Shown here: positions 23,498 through 32,808 of the stretch, piece after piece | Layout of the letters: each line of letters begins with the position of its first letter | Position numbering within the stretch: position 1 is the stretch's first letter | Source: Hydrogenophaga sp. Root209 | Lineage (GTDB): Bacteria; Pseudomonadota; Gammaproteobacteria; Burkholderiales; Burkholderiaceae_C | Length of the DNA stretch: 64,000 nucleotides | Direction of reading: 5' to 3' | Assembly (NCBI RefSeq): GCF_001428625.1 | Contig: NZ_LMIE01000029.1 | Coordinates: 1-64,000, forward strand | Position numbers and translations under genes: made by a program | Notes under the pieces: generated by a model | The model's input: the letters and a program-made list of their open reading frames with translations, nothing else | What the model was told of the DNA's origin: nothing | Databases searched by the model: none

Positions 23498-24399
23498 TTC
23501 TGTTCGACCTGGTTGGTTGGTTTGGCGACGGAGTCGGCCTCGATGAGCTGGATGACGGCAGAGATATCAAGATCCTCCATGCCACCTTCGAGTGCTCTGC
23601 GGAAATACGGCAGCGCGGCGCTGAACAAAGGAGTTGCACATCCCAACTCGTCAGCCAGGTTGGCACCCATGTCCAGGTACTTTTCCAATGTCTTGAACGG
23701 ACCGGGTGCCGGCGAAAAGGTACCCTCCGCCATCATGGGTCCACGCACTGTCAGCATGGTTGATCCGCCCGCGCCCTGCCTCAAGACTTCCACCAGTTGC
23801 TTGGGATCAAAACCCGCTCGACGCCCCATGTTTACGGCCTCGGCGGCCGCGAGCGTGTGGATGGTGAGCAGGTAGTTGGCAATGAGCTTCACGGCCACTG
23901 CAGAGCCAAAGGGGCCTATGTGGAATCGACTGTCCGTGATGCCTTCAAGGACCTTGGAGCACCCATCCAGCACGCTGGCATGACCTCCGATGTACAGCGC
24001 CGCCTTGCGCTGGGTGACCAACGCGGGAGATCCAGAAACCTCGACCTCCAGAACCTGAGCTCCGGTGGCTTCAATGCGCAATGCCTGGGCCTGTTTGAAC
24101 TCACGGGTGTAAGTGCCCAACTCGATCACGGTTTTCCCTGGCGCCAACGCAGCCAGCACGCCCTGGGGGCCGTCCAGAACATCCAATTGCGCCGATTCAC
24201 CGGGCAAACACAGCAACAGCACGTCGGCCGCCTTCGCCACGTCCGACGGACTCTCCATGGCCTGACCGCCTTGAGCGACAAAGGCCGCGCGGTCGTTGCG
24301 CCGGAAGCCAACGACCTTAAATCCGGCACTGATGAGGTTGGCGGCGATGGGGAGGCCAAGCTGGCCGATGCCAATCATGCCGACGACGAGTTCACTCAC
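23494..24399 (-). CDS. NAD(P)-dependent beta-hydroxyacid dehydrogenase
   Basis: A 301-residue enzyme of the 3-hydroxyisobutyrate dehydrogenase family. The Rossmann motif GMIGIGQLGLPIAANLISAGF is at the N-terminus. The substrate-binding signature region reads VEVSGSPALVTQRKAALYIGG, and the catalytic Lys lies in SAVAVKLIANYLL. I chose GTG 24399, preceded by AGGAGACAAA; the longer upstream frame crosses the regulatory region. It heads the operon dehydrogenase, NIPSNAP, VOC, YciI, FAH, livK and is divergent from the LysR gene at 24519. The substrate is unknown; reduction of a 2-oxo or aldehyde ring-cleavage product is possible. Confidence 0.88.
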   Translation of the reverse strand: MSELVVGMIGIGQLGLPIAANLISAGFKVVGFRRNDRAAFVAQGGQAMESPSDVAKAADVLLLCLPGESAQLDVLDGPQGVLAALAPGKTVIELGTYTREFKQAQALRIEATGAQVLEVEVSGSPALVTQRKAALYIGGHASVLDGCSKVLEGITDSRFHIGPFGSAVAVKLIANYLLTIHTLAAAEAVNMGRRAGFDPKQLVEVLRQGAGGSTMLTVRGPMMAEGTFSPAPGPFKTLEKYLDMGANLADELGCATPLFSAALPYFRRALEGGMEDLDISAVIQLIEADSVAKPTNQVEQK

Positions 24400-24458
24400 A
24401 CTTTGTCTCCTGTTTGTGTCGGTATTTTCGGCAGTCGCTTCGCATGGGTCCATACTGA

Positions 24459-24472
24459 TTCGATAATACGAA
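24459..24472. promoter_or_regulatory. LysR-type operator palindrome
   Basis: TTCG-ATAATA-CGAA is a perfect inverted repeat in the 119-bp gap between the divergent dehydrogenase operon and the LysR gene. Its size and position fit a LysR recognition site controlling both directions. Confidence 0.6.
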
Positions 24473-24518
24473 CGGATAATTTGAATTTATACATAGCGCA
24501 TCAAAGGAGACCCTGCCA

Positions 24519-25409
24519 GTGAAGGATCTGAACCTCTTGTATGTCTTCGAGGCCATGTGGAGGGAACGGTCTGTCACCGAGGCCGCTGAAAGCCTGGGCG
24601 TCACGCAAGCCGCTGTCAGCAGCTCGCTCAAGCGCATGCGGGGGGAATACGGGGACAAGCTCTTTACGCAGGTCGGTCGTCGGATGGAGCCTACGCCTCT
24701 GGCCAGCACCATGTCCACACAGTTGCTGGACGCGCTGTCCATGGTTCGCAAGACACACTTGGCGCCATCGGCTTTCGACCCCTCTCAGGCATCGCGGGTG
24801 TTCACTGTGCGCACCAGGGACATCGGAGAGGTGGTTTGTTTTCCGGGCATCCTTGCCGAACTGGGGAGATCCGCTCCAGGCATCAAGCTCAAAACGACCT
24901 TCAAGCCCATTGACGAGACGCTGGCCGGCATGGCCAGTGGTCACATCGACCTCGCCCTAGGTTTTCTCCCTTCGCTCGAGACGGCCATCCACCGCCGCAA
25001 GCTATTCTCCCAGCACTATGTCTGTGCAATGCGCGTCGATCACCCCCTGAGCAAAGCGCCTTTGGACTTGGACGCGTTCCTCGCGCAAGAGCACCTGTTG
25101 GTGGAGTACTCCGGCAGCGGACATCAGGTCATTGAAAAAGCCCTAGTGGAAGCCGGCGCCAAGAACCGCATTCGCGTCCGCATGCAGCAGTATCTTTCTG
25201 CGCCGCATTTCATCATCACGTCGGACATGCTCTGGTCAGTCCCTGCCGTTCTGGCGGAAACCTTGGCTCGGCACTTCCCACTGGTCATCAAACCTCACCC
25301 GCTACCGCTGCCCAGCTTCGAGGTCGCGCTTTACTGGCACGATCGATACCACCAGGATCCAGCCAACCGCTGGTTGCGCGAACTGCTTGTCGCGCGCTTG
25401 TGCGAGTAG
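24519..25409 (+). CDS. LysR-family transcriptional regulator
   Basis: A 296-residue regulator with the LysR HTH at residues 3-62 (DLNLLYVFEAMWRERSVTEAAESLGVTQAAVSSSLKRMR) and an effector domain with RDIGEVVCFPGI, DLALGFLPSLET and the C-terminal YWHDRYHQDPANRWLREL, again NahR-like. The start is GTG 24519 with AAAGGAGA upstream. It is divergent from the dehydrogenase-to-livK operon and convergent with livF, so it most likely controls the VOC/FAH module. The intergenic TTCG-N6-CGAA palindrome is its probable site. Confidence 0.9.
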   Translation: MKDLNLLYVFEAMWRERSVTEAAESLGVTQAAVSSSLKRMRGEYGDKLFTQVGRRMEPTPLASTMSTQLLDALSMVRKTHLAPSAFDPSQASRVFTVRTRDIGEVVCFPGILAELGRSAPGIKLKTTFKPIDETLAGMASGHIDLALGFLPSLETAIHRRKLFSQHYVCAMRVDHPLSKAPLDLDAFLAQEHLLVEYSGSGHQVIEKALVEAGAKNRIRVRMQQYLSAPHFIITSDMLWSVPAVLAETLARHFPLVIKPHPLPLPSFEVALYWHDRYHQDPANRWLRELLVARLCE

Positions 25410-25441
25410 GACGGGATCCTTCAAGCGGGCAACCGGGGCTA

Positions 25442-26155
25442 TCACACGCCGAGGTACTGATGAACAATGTCTGGATCGGCGCGCAACTCGTCCGAATCGC
25501 CCCGCCAGACCACGCAGCCTTTCTCGATGACATAGTGGCGATCGGCCAAACCCAACAATGATCCGACGTTTTTGTCGATGACAATCTGGGCAAGGCCTTC
25601 GCCCTTCAAGTGACCCAACGCCTGCCAGATTTCGGCGCGAATCAGAGGAGCCAGGCCTTCGGTAGCCTCATCCAGAACAAGCAACCGGGGATTTGTCATG
25701 AGCGCGCGGCCGATGGCCAGCATCTGTTGCTCTCCGCCCGAAAGCTGAGATCCAAGATTGGTGCGCCGCTCTTTCAGGCGCGGAAAGAACTCGTACACGC
25801 GGCTCAGGTTCCACGGTCGCCCTTTGGCCACAGAACCGAGGCGGGCGGTGGCGACCAGGTTTTCTTCGACTGTGAGGTTGGGAAACACCTGCCGTCCTTC
25901 AGGCACCAGAGCCAGGCCCCGACGGGCGATCTTGTGCGAGCGCTCGCCGTCCACGCGCGCCCCGTCGATGCGGATCTCGCCACCTGATGAGGGCATCATT
26001 CCGAAAAGGCATTTGACGGTCGTTGAACGGCCCATGCCGTTGCGGCCCAGCAAGGTCACGACCTGCCCGGGTTTGACATCAAACGACACATCGAAAAGAA
26101 CCTGGGCCCGGCCATACGCCGCCTGGAGACCAGTGACTGAAAGAATGGTGCTCAC
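25442..26155 (-). CDS. livF: ABC transporter ATP-binding protein LivF, with Walker A Lys-to-Arg change
   Basis: A 237-residue ABC ATPase of the LivF group (branched-chain amino acid/aromatic acid importers). The ABC signature LSGGEQQMLAIGRAL, Walker B LLVLDEATEGLAP and the LivF-typical ADRHYVIEKG end are present. The Walker A loop reads GRNGMGRSTTV where the family has GRNGMGKTTT: the nucleotide-binding Lys is Arg (codon CGT), which would be expected to impair ATP hydrolysis at this subunit unless LivG compensates. It overlaps livG by 4 bp and ends the long operon starting at 33789. Confidence 0.9.
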   Translation of the reverse strand: MSTILSVTGLQAAYGRAQVLFDVSFDVKPGQVVTLLGRNGMGRSTTVKCLFGMMPSSGGEIRIDGARVDGERSHKIARRGLALVPEGRQVFPNLTVEENLVATARLGSVAKGRPWNLSRVYEFFPRLKERRTNLGSQLSGGEQQMLAIGRALMTNPRLLVLDEATEGLAPLIRAEIWQALGHLKGEGLAQIVIDKNVGSLLGLADRHYVIEKGCVVWRGDSDELRADPDIVHQYLGV

Positions 26156-26901
26156 AAAGCTTCCTCTCCAAGATAGACCGAGCGGACTTCCGGGTGATTT
26201 CGAACCTCTTCAGGGGTCCCCGTAAACAGCACCTTGCCGTACACGAGTACGCTGATGCGATCCGCTAGCGCGAACACCGCACTCATGTCGTGCTCCACGA
26301 GAAGAATGGTGTAGCGGCCTTTCAGCCGCTGTAGCAGGCTCGTGACTGCCGCGGATTCCTGCACGCTCATGCCCGCCATCGGCTCATCGAGCAACATGAA
26401 TTTCGGACCGGCGGACAAGCTCATGGCCAGCTCCAGCTGACGCCGCTCGCCGTAAGCCAGCTCACCCGCCAAAACGGCTTCGCGCTCTGACAGCCCGGTG
26501 TCCACAAGGGCCTGCCGCGCTGTTGCGACGGCCTTGGCGTCAGAAAGCATCGGTCTCCAGAAGCGCATCGCGTGCTGCTTGGCGCCCAAGGCGGACAGGG
26601 TCGCGTTTTCGAGAACGGTGAAGTCTTCGAAGATAGATGTGATCTGATACGAACGCACGAGGCCACGGCGGGCGCGAGCCTCAATGCCCTGCGAAGTCAC
26701 ATCCCCACCGTCAAAATGCACGCTGCCGCCGTCGCTGCCGAGCTCGCCACTGAGCTGGTTGATCAGCGTGGTCTTACCCGCCCCGTTGGGTCCGATGATG
26801 GCGTGAAGCTCGCCCTGCTCGACGTCCAGCGATACCGAATCCGTCACCACCAAAGCACCAAAGCGTTTTGACAAGGATCTGGTGGTCAGCAAAGCGCCCA
26901 T
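26152..26901 (-). CDS. livG: ABC transporter ATP-binding protein LivG
   Basis: A 249-residue ABC ATPase. Walker A is intact (GPNGAGKTTLINQLSG near residue 38), the signature segment is the LivG-type LAYGERRQLELAMSLS, Walker B is FMLLDEPMAGM and the H-loop is ILLVEHDMSAVF. It powers uptake through LivH/LivM together with LivF. ATG 26901 shares bases with the TAA of livM, so the pair is translationally coupled. A longer frame upstream is the shadow of livM. Confidence 0.93.
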   Translation of the reverse strand: MGALLTTRSLSKRFGALVVTDSVSLDVEQGELHAIIGPNGAGKTTLINQLSGELGSDGGSVHFDGGDVTSQGIEARARRGLVRSYQITSIFEDFTVLENATLSALGAKQHAMRFWRPMLSDAKAVATARQALVDTGLSEREAVLAGELAYGERRQLELAMSLSAGPKFMLLDEPMAGMSVQESAAVTSLLQRLKGRYTILLVEHDMSAVFALADRISVLVYGKVLFTGTPEEVRNHPEVRSVYLGEEAL

Positions 26902-27926
26902 TATTTGATCTCCTTGGCCACAACGTTTGCCGCGGCTTCTTTGGTAGTCCGGTTGCCCGCGACTTCGTCGTCCCGGGGTGGCCGGTCCCACATAGCCAGG
27001 AGACCCGCCAGGCCCTGGTTTCTCAAAAGAGCGATGACAACGATGAGCGGGCCAAACACCACCATCCAGTGCTCGGTGATTCCCTTGATGATTTCTTCCA
27101 GACCCAGAAAAGCGATGGCACCAAGCACGGGGCCGAACACCGTGCCGATGCCGCCGATCACCACCATCACGATCAGCTCGCCAGAAATCACCCACGCCAA
27201 CGTGCTGGGGGAGGCAAAGGCATTCAGATTCGCCAGCAGCAAACCAGACACGCCGCAGAGCAAGCCGGAAAAGACGTAAGCGACAAGTTGATAACGCAAG
27301 GTCGGGAGGCCGAGCGCATGCACTCGCCGTCGGTTTTGTCTTGCGCCCCGCAAGGCCATGCCGAAAGGTGAACTGCGCAGCTTGGCAAGCCACCACGTCG
27401 AGAGCACCAGGATCAGCAGAGCAACGCTGTAGAGCACCTCGATCCGGCCCAGGTCGAGAGGACCAAATTTTGAGGAAATGGCCACGGGCAGACCATCGTC
27501 TCCGCCGTATTGCTTGAGGCTGACGAAGAGGTAGTACCCCATTTGCGCGAACGCCAGGGTGATCATGATGAAGGCAATGCCCGATGTGCGAAGGCTGATC
27601 AATCCGGTGATCCAACCCACGGCGCCACAGACCACCAGTGTGATGGCCAGGTGGACCCAGCCGCTGCCGACACCGTGCTCGGCCGATATGGCAACCGCAT
27701 AGCTCCCCAGGCCCATGAAGAGCGCGTGGCCGAAACTGACAAGACCGCCGTAGCCCAAGGCGAGATTCAATGCACTGGCAGCGATCGCATAGATGATCAT
27801 CCGCGCGACAAGCGCAATGTAGAAACTCTGATCCATGGCCGTCGCCACGAATGGCAGTGCGGCAAGTCCTGCGAAGACGAGAAGCGGTATGGCCAAAGAA
27901 GGCCGCAGAAGTTCAGATGTCTTCAT
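26901..27926 (-). CDS. livM: Branched-chain-type ABC transporter permease LivM
   Basis: A 341-residue inner-membrane permease with about nine hydrophobic segments and the LivM signature NLALGYGGLVSFGHALFMGLGSYA, plus the EAA-like loop GARQNRRRVHALGLPTLRYQLVAYVFSG. A polar tail of about 40 residues follows the last membrane segment. The start is ATG 27926 (GTG one codon earlier is possible), 4 bp after the livH stop. With LivH it forms the channel for the substrate delivered by a LivK-type protein. Confidence 0.92.
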   Translation of the reverse strand: MKTSELLRPSLAIPLLVFAGLAALPFVATAMDQSFYIALVARMIIYAIAASALNLALGYGGLVSFGHALFMGLGSYAVAISAEHGVGSGWVHLAITLVVCGAVGWITGLISLRTSGIAFIMITLAFAQMGYYLFVSLKQYGGDDGLPVAISSKFGPLDLGRIEVLYSVALLILVLSTWWLAKLRSSPFGMALRGARQNRRRVHALGLPTLRYQLVAYVFSGLLCGVSGLLLANLNAFASPSTLAWVISGELIVMVVIGGIGTVFGPVLGAIAFLGLEEIIKGITEHWMVVFGPLIVVIALLRNQGLAGLLAMWDRPPRDDEVAGNRTTKEAAANVVAKEIK

Positions 27927-27930
27927 CACG

Positions 27931-28851
27931 TCAGCCTCGCTTCGTAGGGAAAAGACCTTGCGGTCGCCATGCCAGCACCACCGCCATCAGCACGTACACC
28001 AGCATCGACGCGAGCGCTGGGCCGGCGGTGTCCGCAAAGGAGCGTTCTGATACCAGGCGCAGCCAAATTGGCAGAAATGCGCGGCCAAGCGTGTCGACCG
28101 TTCCGACGATGAGCGCCGCATAGAACGCACCGCTGACCGAGCCGATCCCCCCAATGACGATCACCACCAGTGTGGTGATGAGAACGGGCTCCCCCATCCC
28201 GGACTGCACCGACAAAATCGGCGCCGCCATGGCACCGGCAAGACCGGCCAGCATGGCCCCGACCCCAAACAACATCGCATTGAGCCACTGGATATTCACG
28301 CCCAGCGCCGCGACCATCTTGGGGTTGACCGAGCCCGCCCGTATCAACATACCGATTCGCGTTCGGTTAATCAGCCACCACGAACCGACTGCGACCAGAA
28401 GCCCAACCAAGATGATGGCGAACCGGTACGAGGGATAACTGAACCCGAACAGGTCGACCGTCCCCTGTAGTGCAACAGGCACCTGAACAAAGTAGGGCTG
28501 CGATCCCCACACGATCCGCACCAGCTCGTTGAAGAACAGGATGAGACCGAAAGTTGCCAAGACATGGTCGAGGTGGTCGCGCTGATAAAGACGGGATACC
28601 GCTACAAATTCGAGCAGGAGTCCAATCAACAGCGCCACTGCCATGGCGGCCAACACGGCGAGCACAAAGGAACCTGTAAGACCTTGGGTCACCGCAGCCG
28701 CATACGCCCCCATCATGTAGAGGGAGCCATGCGCCAAGTTCACAAAGCTCATGATCCCGAACACCAATGTGAGGCCCGCAGCCAGCAAGAACAGCAGAAC
28801 GCCGTACTGCAGCCCGTTCAGCAACTGTGCCAGCACCAGCCCGCCGCTCAT
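27931..28851 (-). CDS. livH: Branched-chain-type ABC transporter permease LivH
   Basis: A 306-residue inner-membrane permease with the LivH features [41 protein letters not shown] at the N-terminus and the permease loop [33 protein letters not shown]. The start ATG overlaps the TGA of the ferredoxin gene (ATGA), which places the whole transporter on the transcript of the salicylate hydroxylase genes and supports import of an aromatic acid rather than an amino acid. Confidence 0.92.
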   Translation of the reverse strand: MSGGLVLAQLLNGLQYGVLLFLLAAGLTLVFGIMSFVNLAHGSLYMMGAYAAAVTQGLTGSFVLAVLAAMAVALLIGLLLEFVAVSRLYQRDHLDHVLATFGLILFFNELVRIVWGSQPYFVQVPVALQGTVDLFGFSYPSYRFAIILVGLLVAVGSWWLINRTRIGMLIRAGSVNPKMVAALGVNIQWLNAMLFGVGAMLAGLAGAMAAPILSVQSGMGEPVLITTLVVIVIGGIGSVSGAFYAALIVGTVDTLGRAFLPIWLRLVSERSFADTAGPALASMLVYVLMAVVLAWRPQGLFPTKRG

Positions 28852-29168
28852 TCGCTCTGCTCCAGTTGCAGAAACACACGACCACCTTCGATTTTCACGG
28901 GGTAGCTTTTGACAGCTTCAGTAACGGGCGCACACGTGGGCGCGCCGCTGCGCACGTCGAACTTTCCCTGATGCAGGGGGCATTCGATCTCATGTCCCTC
29001 AAGGAATCCGTCACACAACCTTGCTTGGCCATGTGTACAGAGGTTGTCGGTGGCGTAGACCACGCCTTCTACACCGTACAACGCGATGTCCAGACCCTCA
29101 ACCTGAACACTCACCACATCGTCTTGCGGCACCTCATCGAAGGCCGCTGCATCAATCCAGTTGCTCAT
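28848..29168 (-). CDS. Rieske-type ferredoxin of ring-hydroxylating oxygenase (NagAb-like)
   Basis: A 106-residue [2Fe-2S] Rieske ferredoxin. The cluster ligands are in [11 protein letters not shown] (C-x-H) and CPLHQGKFD (C-x2-H), and the C-terminus ends in the beta-strand [12 protein letters not shown]. It carries electrons from the reductase at 32809 to the oxygenase at 29177-30983. ATG 29168 has GAGGTACACC upstream. It sits between the small oxygenase subunit (8-bp gap) and livH (4-bp overlap). Confidence 0.9.
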   Translation of the reverse strand: MSNWIDAAAFDEVPQDDVVSVQVEGLDIALYGVEGVVYATDNLCTHGQARLCDGFLEGHEIECPLHQGKFDVRSGAPTCAPVTEAVKSYPVKIEGGRVFLQLEQSE

Positions 29169-29176
29169 GGTGTACC

Positions 29177-29647
29177 TCAAATAGGATAGATGATCGAATT
29201 CGGAATCATCTCGCTGTCATAAACAGCAAGACGAGACGCGAACTTCAGACCTTGCGGTGTGCGGACAACGGTATCAAGATAGCGCCCCACGTTGAACACC
29301 GTCGACTCTTGCGAAAGCTTGGTCCTGAAGACCGCGTAGTTCGCTTCGCACTCGAACGAGTCGCCGCTATCGCGGCGCACCACAGGTAAACCCACCACGT
29401 GACGTTGGTAGTAGGGGTCGTGAAAAAGGGTTTCCCGAATCCCGTAGACGCGGTCTTTCAGCATGCCTTTGCTGGTGAAGGCGAGCGTCGACAGCGGGAA
29501 TCCACGCTCATGGTTTTCACGAGGTTGCAGCTTGTAGACACAGTCATCGGTGAAGAATTCGGGCCAGAGGTCCCAGTTTCCGGAATCGACTGCGCTTGCA
29601 TAGTCGACGTAAAGTTGGGTGAGGGCTTGGTAGGTCGGAAAGTCCAT
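29177..29647 (-). CDS. Ring-hydroxylating oxygenase small subunit (salicylate 5-hydroxylase NagH-like)
   Basis: A 156-residue beta subunit of the SnoaL/NTF2-like fold: [60 protein letters not shown] and the usual [14 protein letters not shown] end. Beta subunits are structural partners in the alpha3-beta3 oxygenase. The order NagG, NagH, ferredoxin is the one of the naphthalene/salicylate nag cluster. ATG 29647 has GGGAGAACACC upstream; 13 bp separate it from the large subunit. Confidence 0.88.
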   Translation of the reverse strand: MDFPTYQALTQLYVDYASAVDSGNWDLWPEFFTDDCVYKLQPRENHERGFPLSTLAFTSKGMLKDRVYGIRETLFHDPYYQRHVVGLPVVRRDSGDSFECEANYAVFRTKLSQESTVFNVGRYLDTVVRTPQGLKFASRLAVYDSEMIPNSIIYPI

Positions 29648-29660
29648 GGTGTTCTCCCGC

Positions 29661-30983
29661 TCAGGCCGCACTGCAAGGCGAAGGCGCATTTCCCTTTGCG
29701 GCATCCGCTGGAGATGCCGGCGCCTCCATGACCTTTCTCCAGTACTCGTACATGCCACGAATCAAGGTCTCGGTGACCATATGGTCGGTGTGATCATCAA
29801 CGCCTCGGCCACCGAGTTCAGCCAGCGTGCGGTGTGCAGGCTTGCTCTCGAAAGCCTCTTGAGAAAACTCGATGACTTCACCGTCATCCGCTGAAACAAA
29901 GCCGGCCGGTCCGAACAGATTGGCCTGACGCAATCGACGTTGCGTCATCTCTTCGCTGTCGTCTTCAAAACCGAAGTGGGTCCACACGAAGTCGAATGAG
30001 CCGTGTCCGTTGGGCTGAATGTGCCGAGTCGAAACACTGTTCACTTGCTGCTGAAGAATGACGCTGGGGAAGATGGTGGTCATCACCGCGGTCGGACCAT
30101 TCCACCAGGACTCGGGAACGATGTCGAGAAAGCTCGGATCGTTCAGTTGCATGCTCTCCTTGAAGCTTGAAACCTGTGTCACCTGCTCGGACTTGCCGCC
30201 AGTTCCTCGTGTCGAGATCATGGCCGCATGTCGATGGAGGGTATCCATCTTGAGTTCGGACTTGTTGTCCGCACGCCAAAGCCCGAAGGTGACGAACCAG
30301 GTGTGCAAAAGACCGGGGTGGTACGGATCCTTGATGTTCTCCTGCATCAATTTCCAGTTGCCCGGGATGCGTTGTCGGTTGTAGCCGAGGATGCTTAGCT
30401 TTCGTCCATCGAAAAGACGGTCGAAATATCCCCCGATCGTTGGACCCAGGAAGCTGTCCAGGGACTCCACCTGATGGTCAAAGGACGCGAACACCACGCC
30501 ACCGCGCACGGCAACTTTCAGCTTCGTGAGACTGTGATCGCTCGTCTGGAAATCGGCGGGCATGCCCCCCTGTACTTTCCCATCCTGCTTCACGCCACGG
30601 CGGAAAGGCACACCCTGAAGATCACCTTGAAGTGTGTAGTTCCACTGGTGGTACGGGCAGACGAATTCCTTTCTGTTGCCATGGCGTTCGCGGCAAAAGC
30701 GCATGCCACGGTGGGCGCATACGTTTTCGACCACATTGATATCACCCTGTGCATCACGAACCATGATCACGGACCGCTCGCCCACCACTGTGCGCTTGAA
30801 GTCCCCTGCGTTGGGAATCTCTGCCTCCAGACCAACGTAACACCAATGGCCCTTGTAAAAGAAGCGCTCCAACTCCCGGCGGTAGATCTCCTCACTTGTG
30901 TAGGTGAGAAACGGGATTCGGCTCGTCCCCTCGAGTTCCCAGTGGGGTTCATTGGGGAAAAATTCGGATGCTGCGTTGGTCAT
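29661..30983 (-). CDS. Salicylate 5-hydroxylase-type oxygenase large subunit (NagG-like)
   Basis: A 440-residue Rieske oxygenase alpha subunit. Rieske ligands are in [14 protein letters not shown] (C-x-H) and FVCPYHQW (C-x2-H); the mononuclear iron site is in [16 protein letters not shown]. Long stretches such as [20 protein letters not shown] and [14 protein letters not shown] agree with NagG of salicylate 5-hydroxylase as remembered, so the expected reaction is salicylate to gentisate. The gentisate dioxygenase and FAH hydrolase genes just upstream support this. ATG 30983 is preceded by AAGGAGACACC. A related hydroxybenzoate substrate is possible. Confidence 0.9.
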   Translation of the reverse strand: MTNAASEFFPNEPHWELEGTSRIPFLTYTSEEIYRRELERFFYKGHWCYVGLEAEIPNAGDFKRTVVGERSVIMVRDAQGDINVVENVCAHRGMRFCRERHGNRKEFVCPYHQWNYTLQGDLQGVPFRRGVKQDGKVQGGMPADFQTSDHSLTKLKVAVRGGVVFASFDHQVESLDSFLGPTIGGYFDRLFDGRKLSILGYNRQRIPGNWKLMQENIKDPYHPGLLHTWFVTFGLWRADNKSELKMDTLHRHAAMISTRGTGGKSEQVTQVSSFKESMQLNDPSFLDIVPESWWNGPTAVMTTIFPSVILQQQVNSVSTRHIQPNGHGSFDFVWTHFGFEDDSEEMTQRRLRQANLFGPAGFVSADDGEVIEFSQEAFESKPAHRTLAELGGRGVDDHTDHMVTETLIRGMYEYWRKVMEAPASPADAAKGNAPSPCSAA

Positions 30984-31015
30984 GGTGTCTCCTTGGAATA
31001 TCGATGTCGGGATGC

Positions 31016-31711
31016 TCAAGCGGCAACGGTCACGAAGATTTCGCCCAAACCCTGGACGCTGCCGCGCATCACATCGCCACGGCGCACTGCATTCACACCT
31101 TCCGGGGTGCCCGTCATGATCAGATCGCCAGGCTTGAGAACTTCATACTGCGAGAGATGGGCAATGCACTCGCTGACAGACCAGATCAACTTTTCGACGT
31201 CCGAGCTTTGACGTGCTTCTCCATTCACCGTCAGCGCGATGGCTGCCTTGGTGGGGCTCGATACGTCTGCTGCGCGGTGCAGTGCGCCGATCGGCGCGGA
31301 AAGCGCAAAGGACTTGCCGAACTCCCAAGGACGACCCTTGTCGCGCGCCTCGAGCTGAAGGTCCCGTCGGGTCATGTCCAGCCCCACTGCGTAGCCCCAG
31401 ACATGTTCCTCCGCGCTGTCGACTGGGATGTTCGAACCACCCTTTCCGATGGCGACCACCAGTTCAATTTCATGGTGGAAGTTGGTGGTCTGGCTGGGGT
31501 ATGGAATCGTCACCGGCTGCGACGCATCCACTGCAGCGTCGCTGGGCTTCATGAAGAAGAAAGGGGGATCGCGGTCTGGGTCTTTTCCCATTTCGCGCGC
31601 ATGCGCTGCGTAATTGCGGCCGACGCAGAAAATGCGGTTAACGGGAAAGCGCTCTTCGCTTCCAGCGACAGCAAGCGATGTGACCTCGGCCGGCGAAATG
31701 GCGTATTTCAT
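31016..31711 (-). CDS. Fumarylpyruvate hydrolase (FAH family, NagK-like)
   Basis: A 231-residue compact FAH enzyme without the N-terminal domain of the longer relative at 20807. Motifs: CVGRNYAAHAREMGKDPDRDPPFFF, FHHEIELVVAIG (metal ligands), YAVGLDMTRRDLQ and LIMTGTPEGV. Length and the RNYAAHA.EMG start fit fumarylpyruvate hydrolases that give fumarate plus pyruvate at the end of the gentisate pathway. The gene lies between gentisate dioxygenase (30 bp) and the oxygenase large subunit (32 bp). If no isomerase is made, it might act on maleylpyruvate directly. Confidence 0.88.
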   Translation of the reverse strand: MKYAISPAEVTSLAVAGSEERFPVNRIFCVGRNYAAHAREMGKDPDRDPPFFFMKPSDAAVDASQPVTIPYPSQTTNFHHEIELVVAIGKGGSNIPVDSAEEHVWGYAVGLDMTRRDLQLEARDKGRPWEFGKSFALSAPIGALHRAADVSSPTKAAIALTVNGEARQSSDVEKLIWSVSECIAHLSQYEVLKPGDLIMTGTPEGVNAVRRGDVMRGSVQGLGEIFVTVAA

Positions 31712-31741
31712 GTTGATGTGCTCTCGTGAGTTTGAAAATCT

Positions 31742-32794
31742 CTAGAGGCGCTCTTCGCGCCACAGCCCCAGCGCCTGCTGCACCGGGCGGTCGGAATAAC
31801 TGAAAAGATTGAGCGCGTTTTTACCGGCCCGCACCCGAAGACGCTGCCAGGACGGGACGACAACGACATCGTTTTCGGCGATGTCGAAACAGTGTTGGCC
31901 CACTTCCACCTGCCCGCTTCCTTCGAGGCAGACAAGCACCGTGCCGTCAGTACTTCGATACGCGCGAGTTTCAAAACCAGCCGGTATGTGTTGGACAAAC
32001 GCCCCGATGGTGGGCATGGGTGAAGCGCCTGTGGCCGGGTTGACAAAGCGTTGCTTGAACCCCAGATGGGCATCAGGTGCACCTGATCGCGCAATCGAAT
32101 GCAGAGCTTCGCGCGTCTTCTTCCAGGGGTAAACAAAAACACGCGTGGGCTCGGCAGACGTCTGTGCAAAACCAACCGGCACCATGTTGGCGCCATACCG
32201 CGCCAGCGCATCGCCTTCCGGGCGGACTTCGGCTTGACTGGTGGCCTCGGACTTTTCGGCGAAGCCCGCGTCCAGAAAGCGCAGCATTGGAATGTCCAGA
32301 CCATCCAGCCACACAACCGGCTCTTGCCCGAGGTTGCCGTGGTCGTGCCAGGTCCAGGCCGGGGTGATGATGAAATCCCCTCGGTACATCGTCGTCTTCT
32401 CGCCATCCACGGCCGTGTAGGCCCCTTCGCCATCGAGCACCAGCCGCAGCGCGGACTGCGTGTGGCGGTGCGCTGGGGCCACCTCGCCGGGCAAGATCAG
32501 TTGCAGGCCGGCATAGAGGGAATTCGTGATGCACGATTGCCCGAGCAAAGCCGGATTCTCGAGAATCAGTACCCGGCGCTCTGCTTCGGCCGCCGTGATC
32601 AGCGCGCCCGCATCCATGACATGTCGGCGCACGTCTTCGTAGCGCCACATCGCGGCCTGGGCGATGGGCTTCGGCTCGTTGGGCACGAGAGCACCCAGAA
32701 CCTCCCAAAGCGGCGTCATGTAATGCGCACCGATCTCGCCGTAGTAACGCTTGCGCTGCTGCGATTCCTCAGCGGTTAACACGCGTGTCTGCAT
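31742..32794 (-). CDS. Gentisate 1,2-dioxygenase
   Basis: A 350-residue bicupin ring-cleavage enzyme converting gentisate to maleylpyruvate. The N-terminal cupin carries the iron motif in PGEVAPAHRHTQSALRLVLDGEGAYTAV, followed by FIITPAWTWHDHGN; the C-terminal cupin lacks the full His set, as usual. ATG 32794 has AAGGAGGCTCTT directly upstream. It is the second gene of the operon, 14 bp after the reductase gene, which ties gentisate cleavage to the salicylate hydroxylase. Confidence 0.92.
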   Translation of the reverse strand: MQTRVLTAEESQQRKRYYGEIGAHYMTPLWEVLGALVPNEPKPIAQAAMWRYEDVRRHVMDAGALITAAEAERRVLILENPALLGQSCITNSLYAGLQLILPGEVAPAHRHTQSALRLVLDGEGAYTAVDGEKTTMYRGDFIITPAWTWHDHGNLGQEPVVWLDGLDIPMLRFLDAGFAEKSEATSQAEVRPEGDALARYGANMVPVGFAQTSAEPTRVFVYPWKKTREALHSIARSGAPDAHLGFKQRFVNPATGASPMPTIGAFVQHIPAGFETRAYRSTDGTVLVCLEGSGQVEVGQHCFDIAENDVVVVPSWQRLRVRAGKNALNLFSYSDRPVQQALGLWREERL

Positions 32795-32808
32795 AAGAGC
32801 CTCCTTCT

